NCBI GenBank assembly: GCA_002502365.1
Contig: DAOJ01000087.1
Span: 1 to 9,824, forward strand
DNA length: 9,824 nt
Source: Euryarchaeota archaeon UBA106
GTDB taxonomy: Archaea > Thermoplasmatota > Poseidoniia > Poseidoniales > Thalassarchaeaceae
Reading direction: 5' to 3'
Part shown: positions 6,601-9,824 of the stretch, piece by piece
How the letters are laid out: each line of letters opens with the position of its first letter
Position numbering within the stretch: position 1 is the first letter of the stretch
Notes under the pieces: generated by a model
What the model was told of the DNA's origin: nothing
The model's database searches: none
The model's input: the letters and a program-made list of their open reading frames with translations, nothing else
Position numbers and translations under genes: made by a program

Positions 6601-8412
6601 ATTTAGGGTTCGAGAGTCATCAAAAAGTAAATCTAAATTGGTCCCATCATCAGTTGGTGAAATAGAATTTTCAATATTGATTTGACCCCACCCCTCTGAT
6701 GGATTTGGAATATCAGGCGAACCAAGATCATCGGCTCCATTTATCATCATAGCTTTGATTAAATCAGATCTAGGTTCATTTATTCCAGAATCTGTCCTTA
6801 GGTGTTGTCTAATCATTGCGGCCCCACCAGCGGCCACCGCGGTTGCCATCGAGGAACCATTCAACGCCATGTAGAGAGGTGTGCTACCATCTGAATGGGT
6901 TGAGGCACTGCATGATTCACCTTGTGGGCTATTTGCCTCTTCGGCTCGAGCTGAACAAATCATCACCCCAGGCGCCACTAAATCTGGTTTTATCCTACCA
7001 TCTAAAGTGGAACCGACAGAAGAAAATGAAGGGACATTACCAACTGCTTCAGTACCCTGTGAACCAGTAGTCGATGCTCCGACAGTAAGTACATTCTTGG
7101 AAGATCCCGGTGGGGTCACAGTATTGCTACCATCCTCCCCCAAATCCCCTGAAGAGAAGAGAACTAAAAATCTTGGATTATCAACGATAAACGCATCAGC
7201 AGAGCGGGAATCTGAACTGTATTCACCAACTAAGTTTTCGTTACCCCAAGAGTTTGTTTGTATTCTCGCCGAGTTATCCCAAGCGTGAGTGAACATTTCG
7301 TAGAGAGAACCCCATCTGGCAAGTATTCCAGAAGAATCTACTTCCAGTTGGTAGAAATGGAAAGTCGCTGCTGGCACCATACCTAAAGCATTAGAATCAC
7401 CAGCCCCATCACCAAGAAGAGTTGCAGTGACATGAGTGCCATGACCTGAATTGGCATCTTGGGCCGAATTATCAGGCCCAAATTGATTGTATATGCCTCT
7501 AATCCTACCATCGAAGTCTCCATGGTCTGAGTCTAAACCAGTATCAGAAATCGCAATAACCTCGCCGCTTCCATTGAGGGTATTGCCAGAATTAATGACG
7601 GCCTGATTAATTCCTGAAATATCTCTGGCTAAGGAATTGTGAATTAAAATTTGAGAGGCGGAGTGAATATGTAAAATTCTTCCATCCATGGCAAGAATTG
7701 GTATCCAAATTGCGTTAATGGATTTGACCTGACAGAGATGAGCGTCACAAATATCTCTTTCATTGTGCTTAGTAGAAATTGATGCAAGATTTGATTGTAG
7801 ATCGAATAAATCCTGATTGGATATGTCTGGTGCGGGGGTTATATCAAGGTCTACAATAATTGACTCCCTTCCAGCAATGGCAGATAATTCGGGACTAATT
7901 CTCCAGGCAATTGGTAACTCCCCTACCCACCTTACTCCAGAGATTTGGCCTAAATCATCAAGAGTTCTTTCGACATTAAATTGCATTGGAATTCGAATCA
8001 AGAATGTGTCATCAGGGATAGTTTCGATAACTATCATACCAACTTCCTCTAAATTCTTCTTTAGAAGGTTGAGATTTGCAGAATCTGATTGTACTATTGC
8101 GAATCTAGTTCTCTCCAATGAATTAACGTCATATACGGTTTCTGGGCCTAAGGGCATCGGATGAATCAATGGATCGAAAGAGCCGTATGGGGAATGAATT
8201 AATCCGGTTGTTGAGCGAAGGTCAAAATAACCAGAATGAACATTAGAAAATGGCTGGAATTTACCATAAGTCTGTTCATCTGATACATTATTGGTTTCTT
8301 CTGAATTACTTGGAATTATTTCTGACGTGACTCCCATTGACCAGCCGCTCATTAGTAACATGAGCAATGTGATAATGACAACCCGGCGACCCGTCACGAG
8401 TTCTTCGGACAA
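3607..8412 (-). CDS. Secreted, membrane-anchored KP-43-like subtilase (S8)
   Basis: A 1601-residue serine protease exposed outside the cell. The order is: signal peptide with hydrophobic core VVIITLLMLLM (11-21); an I9-like propeptide (about 100-170); the subtilase domain with catalytic Asp290 (AISDTGLD), His324 (SGHGTHV), oxyanion Asn387 (QTNSWG) and nucleophile Ser521 (NGSSMATA); and a KP-43-type beta-sandwich (about 590-715, with LAWVDSEAS and KLVNDLDL). A CARDB-like domain follows (about 720-833). Further beta domains contain NEW3-like repeats, each starting with an N-x-G-N turn: IRNIGN 1017, VTNEGN 1147, IKNSGN 1261, VTNLGN 1375. Then come a CxxxxC loop (1464/1469), one membrane helix (about 1478-1497) and a 104-residue inside tail, Pro-rich and ending near GLPEGWTMDQW. 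All catalytic residues are intact, so it should degrade proteins for a heterotrophic cell. The start is uncertain: TTG at 8412, or GTG at 8397, which leaves a tidier signal peptide. Confidence 0.95.
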   Translation of the reverse strand: MSEELVTGRRVVIITLLMLLMSGWSMGVTSEIIPSNSEETNNVSDEQTYGKFQPFSNVHSGYFDLRSTTGLIHSPYGSFDPLIHPMPLGPETVYDVNSLERTRFAIVQSDSANLNLLKKNLEEVGMIVIETIPDDTFLIRIPMQFNVERTLDDLGQISGVRWVGELPIAWRISPELSAIAGRESIIVDLDITPAPDISNQDLFDLQSNLASISTKHNERDICDAHLCQVKSINAIWIPILAMDGRILHIHSASQILIHNSLARDISGINQAVINSGNTLNGSGEVIAISDTGLDSDHGDFDGRIRGIYNQFGPDNSAQDANSGHGTHVTATLLGDGAGDSNALGMVPAATFHFYQLEVDSSGILARWGSLYEMFTHAWDNSARIQTNSWGNENLVGEYSSDSRSADAFIVDNPRFLVLFSSGDLGEDGSNTVTPPGSSKNVLTVGASTTGSQGTEAVGNVPSFSSVGSTLDGRIKPDLVAPGVMICSARAEEANSPQGESCSASTHSDGSTPLYMALNGSSMATAVAAGGAAMIRQHLRTDSGINEPRSDLIKAMMINGADDLGSPDIPNPSEGWGQINIENSISPTDDGTNLDLLFDDSRTLNPSHSFVYTISVDDTTEFDLTLAWVDSEASIIANQSARKLVNDLDLIAISPDGTQYHGNVFSNGYSNSGGLPDRLNNIERIKIPSGNGGIWTISVGHAGGNTQSFAMVATGILEEDFVSDLTVIEGSLSTSVLAPLQGDTVLVEAVWRNQAAENTGGYVVEIEDLTEGQILFSQEMPSMGGGETKSLSFPHVFQTTGDHVLELRLDTLNSVEELNDEDNGINNNIYQLTVEISQIGVRITPLLEDGTLPTTPSELEDALTKTLDPRSASLLTYEFLLQNEGTSAVSVGLTVTPLQEIDENGILQSPHDEWWKSLNETGPWDLAPMGQEGDSRIVTLTLEDVDADINDPSGARYALPGNYVNDLILFDRDSPTVSHKIRITSVVERVEGLLTILAGTGDDLGAKPGNFATFSLSIRNIGNGDTQYSVSCTSPNQWLIDIAGSGSSSLILDPLSRLQFLPLPINVRVPDVTGGQPAAGVSEDVTCVTTSVQDSTITKSDMATVTVFESLDFSVDLFDDENNVLGALALADDRPVLNGNLSTTRVIVTNEGNVPMDFTMSVSSSLSSWQVELVDEEQRTSGNLLFSINAGEIASVSIEMLVPQNAEMNTRNTVTLRTSLFDGDLIVNGTRFVVQEIATFETSENGIIQLPLGQIGTGELWIKNSGNVPLSTTWSIGSLPLGWVGGFQSIVPATLDMNREANVIVGVEVSGHIPVGMTDVTVPVIVEAVTPGLEIITHTFEFSVEISPSIFVLLSTESPVLRDINPSTFETFTISVTNLGNQNSGFTLEASSLENWDIEINTPTIESIQVGETVEVTIQVSPKKSASPGLSSFVVWANSTDEGSINTLTNSEIDLQVSRLRQDTCSGVGCLIESTGLPSWTLAAIFLLILTFISVTLVRMRKESLLVMSPDEELIPIGSALNSGSQTERRAMALETGSAGEVLSKSVSADEISDVISSSAPTLPPPVPVPPGAMPLPPGGLPEGWTMDQWVAYGHLWYEQNT

Positions 8413-8435
8413 TTGTGGGGCTTTTGACCGTTCAT
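8394..8435 (-). other. Possible 13-codon upstream ORF before the protease
   Basis: An ATG at 8435 opens a 13-codon frame (MNGQKPHNCPKNS) whose TGA overlaps the GTG at 8397 of the protease frame as GTGA. It lies downstream of the TATA-like box. It could be a translated leader peptide coupled to the protease, or a chance frame. No Shine-Dalgarno is visible, and support is weak. Confidence 0.2.
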
Positions 8436-8439
8436 GTTG

Positions 8440-8456
8440 ATTGACCTATGGTCAAT
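8440..8456. promoter_or_regulatory. 17-bp palindrome, candidate operator of the protease
   Basis: ATTGACCTATGGTCAAT consists of two perfect 7-base arms around a 3-base centre. A third half-site, TTGACC, lies at 8424-8429, 17 bases from the matching arm. The palindrome sits about 20-35 bases downstream of a TATA-like box, where a bound dimer would block transcription initiation. No T-run follows on the minus strand, so a terminator for the GAPDH gene is less likely. The regulator is unknown. Confidence 0.45.
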
Positions 8457-8471
8457 TCATGAAATGATGTA

Positions 8472-8480
8472 AATTAAAAT
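8472..8480 (-). promoter_or_regulatory. TATA-like box upstream of the protease
   Basis: The minus strand reads ATTTTAATT just after the GAPDH stop codon. It is the most AT-rich stretch of the 70-base gap and would place transcription start near 8450, inside the palindrome, and 40 to 55 bases before the candidate TTG or GTG starts. This suggests the protease has its own promoter rather than depending on GAPDH read-through. Confidence 0.4.
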
Positions 8481-8482
8481 GG

Positions 8483-9523
8483 TCAGAGATTGTAGTAGGC
8501 TGAGATTGCCGCATCTGTTTTTTCGACGGATTTAAGCCAGTCAGATTCTGTCCCCATTAAAGCTCGTATACAATCTATATTTTCGGGAATTACATCACTT
8601 TCCTGATGGATTGCTTGGAAATAATATAGTCTATTTCCAACTAATTTCACTCCGTCTTCCCAAACGAAAATCTCATGCAAATCGCCCCATTTACGGCCAA
8701 TATCTCTAGCCATTTCCATAACTTCCGCAGTTGTAGTAATCTTATTTTCTTCCCCATGCATAACAATAACACGAGGTTGATTTTTCCACATTTCAATTAT
8801 TGAATCTGTGGTTAACCCATGGCCTTCTGGTAGATCTGCAATAATAGAATGAACATGCATTATCGTTGTTGGAACAGCTACCGCTAGAGAATTAATTTCT
8901 ATTTCGGGTTTGACCGTCATTACATCTGGACCGTGATGGCTGGGGACTTTCAGGACCGGTTTTATGGCATTAATTGGGCCCTTTTTTGAGTCCCCCGGAT
9001 CAGCTGCTCGCCTAATCATCGTACATTCTACCTTCAAAGACCCACAATGTTGGTGCAGAGGAACTAATGTCCTTGAAAGACCAGTTGTGTTGCAAGAGAC
9101 TACTCTTGTTCCGTTCGCATTTAGATTATCACTATGGTTTGCACACGAAGTATAAGACATGCCTGTGAGGTCATGCTTTTCACCTCCCTGAAAGATGTGC
9201 TTAACTCCAGCGGCCTTATACTTAGCAAGATTTCCAGCGCCCATTTTTCCAGGTGCACAATCAATAACAACATCTGAAACGGAAAGTAAATCTGACAGTC
9301 CGCCCTTACAATCATAGCCTTGTTCTGAAAATGCAGCAATCCGTTCAGAATCGTCGAACGTACAATATAGAGGGAAGCCTTTCTTAACGGCTAAGTCGCA
9401 ACCAAATGAGGGGCCGGTTTTTGTTACACCAATAATCTCCATGTCATCTTGGGCATCAACCGCATCAGCCACACGCTTACCTATAGTTCCAAATCCATTT
9501 ATTGCGACTTTTATCTTTCCCAC
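8483..9523 (-). CDS. gap: Glyceraldehyde-3-phosphate dehydrogenase, archaeal type II
   Basis: Cytosolic, normally homotetrameric enzyme converting glyceraldehyde 3-phosphate, phosphate and NAD(P)+ to 1,3-bisphosphoglycerate; in archaea the type II form often runs mainly in the gluconeogenic direction. From the GTG start it has 346 residues, the usual family length. Seen in order: the Rossmann fingerprint INGFGTIGKRV (8-18), the catalytic cysteine C144 in SCNTTGLSR, the RRAADPGDSKKGPINAI segment characteristic of archaeal GAPDH, and the catalytic histidine region MHVHS (H223/H225). The bacterial/eukaryotic type I signature ASCTTN is absent. Start choice: the frame extends to a TTG at 9550, but family members begin just before the KVAINGFG strand, so the GTG at 9523, preceded by GGGG at an acceptable distance, is preferred. 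It is the first gene of the minus-strand series and is divergent from the gene at 9691. Confidence 0.96.
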   Translation of the reverse strand: MGKIKVAINGFGTIGKRVADAVDAQDDMEIIGVTKTGPSFGCDLAVKKGFPLYCTFDDSERIAAFSEQGYDCKGGLSDLLSVSDVVIDCAPGKMGAGNLAKYKAAGVKHIFQGGEKHDLTGMSYTSCANHSDNLNANGTRVVSCNTTGLSRTLVPLHQHCGSLKVECTMIRRAADPGDSKKGPINAIKPVLKVPSHHGPDVMTVKPEIEINSLAVAVPTTIMHVHSIIADLPEGHGLTTDSIIEMWKNQPRVIVMHGEENKITTTAEVMEMARDIGRKWGDLHEIFVWEDGVKLVGNRLYYFQAIHQESDVIPENIDCIRALMGTESDWLKSVEKTDAAISAYYNL

Positions 9524-9598
9524 GGCACAACCCCATAAGCCCTCAGGCAAAACGACCCGATGATTGAACCTCTATCAACAATGCTCTCATTAGTCGAG

Positions 9599-9607
9599 TA
9601 TAATTTA
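9599..9607. promoter_or_regulatory. TATA-like box in the divergent gap / plus-strand intergenic region
   Basis: TATAATTTA (TAAATTATA on the minus strand) is the best TATA-like sequence in the 167 bases between the two divergent starts. Read leftward it would start gap transcription near 9575, leaving a leader of about 50 bases before the GTG. Read rightward it would start near 9630, about 60 bases before the ATG at 9691. Which direction is used cannot be told. Confidence 0.4.
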
Positions 9608-9690
9608 CCACAAGGAATAGGCTGTTTTGTTACCCCTTACATCCGTCAAAATGAAGACTGTGTGCATTCCCTCGATAGAATGAGAGCGAC

Positions 9691-9824
9691 ATGCGAGACA
9701 TCACTGCGAAGAGCGTCAAATTAAACCGAGACCTCGATAAGATGCTCGAGCAGGCTTTGGAACGAGACTTGTTAGTAAGAATTGGATGGGGCAAACAAGG
9801 TGATGAAAAACCGAAAAATGGAGA
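9691..9824 (+). CDS. N-terminal fragment of an unrecognised protein
   Basis: An ATG at 9691 opens a frame that stays open for 44 codons to the window edge, beginning MRDITAKSVKLNRDLDKML and continuing with charged helical sequence, then RIGWGKQGDEKPKNG. An in-frame TAG at 9676-9678 rules out a longer N-terminus. The first 30 residues look like an amphipathic helix followed by a short strand; there is no signal peptide or membrane segment. No strong Shine-Dalgarno precedes it, only GAGAG. It diverges from gap. I do not recognise the family, and with only 44 codons the frame could be chance. Confidence 0.45.
   Translation, partial: MRDITAKSVKLNRDLDKMLEQALERDLLVRIGWGKQGDEKPKNG

Noticed and set aside
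6881..7288. Plus-strand frame opposite the subtilase catalytic domain
   Set aside because: It lies antisense to the conserved Ser521 and oxyanion regions; all conservation belongs to the minus strand.
8440..8480. Intrinsic terminator of the gap gene
   Set aside because: The AT-rich stretch precedes rather than follows the palindrome on the minus strand, and no T-run follows it, so a promoter plus operator reading fits better.
1..9824. Mobile elements, CRISPR arrays, integrase or toxin-antitoxin genes
   Set aside because: No spaced direct repeats, transposase motifs, terminal inverted repeats or defence-type domains were seen on either strand; the region reads as core chromosome.

Overview
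The window looks like a chromosomal segment from an uncultivated marine archaeon, most likely Marine Group II Euryarchaeota (Poseidoniales) or a close relative. The case rests on three things. Archaeal-only genes are present: a type II GAPDH and RNase P protein 4 (Rpp21/Rpr2) next to a CRM-domain protein. The coding DNA is AT-rich, with TTG/GTG starts and TATA-like boxes instead of bacterial promoters. A very long secreted, membrane-anchored subtilase carries a Pro-rich tail ending in a GLPEGWTMDQW-type peptide, which I associate from memory with Poseidoniales surface proteins. The taxon is an inference.

Seven genes on the minus strand fill nearly the whole window. In transcription order, right to left, they are: type II glyceraldehyde-3-phosphate dehydrogenase; a 1601-residue KP-43-like S8 protease with CARDB/NEW3-like beta domains and a C-terminal membrane anchor; a short-LID adenylate kinase; RNase P protein component 4; a small YhbY/CRM RNA-binding protein; an ArsB/NhaD/P-protein-type ion permease; and a 148-residue zinc-ribbon protein. 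From adk to the permease the genes are tightly packed (gaps of 9, 2 and 41 bases), so adk, rnp4 and the CRM gene are probably one transcript. A divergent plus-strand gene starts at about 9691 and runs off the right edge.

The left edge (about 1-175) has no convincing gene. It is clearly richer in G+C (about 55% by hand count) than the adjoining coding DNA (about 37% over the next 60 bases) and holds four consecutive inverted repeats able to fold as hairpins. This is the best candidate for an unannotated structured RNA, cut by the window edge. The regulatory spaces are short. The 70 bases upstream of the protease carry a TATA-like box and a 17-bp palindrome, and the 41 bases upstream of the permease place a TATA-like element about 26 bases before an ATG, the geometry of leaderless archaeal mRNAs.

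Functionally, the segment mixes central carbon and nucleotide metabolism (GAPDH, adenylate kinase), RNA maturation (RNase P protein, CRM protein), use of external protein (the protease, fitting a protein-degrading heterotroph) and ion transport. The least explained protein is the zinc-ribbon one. Apart from its four-cysteine head it is low-complexity and acidic, but the pentapeptide LPFG(I/L) occurs four times with different codons, so it is probably a repeated docking motif.
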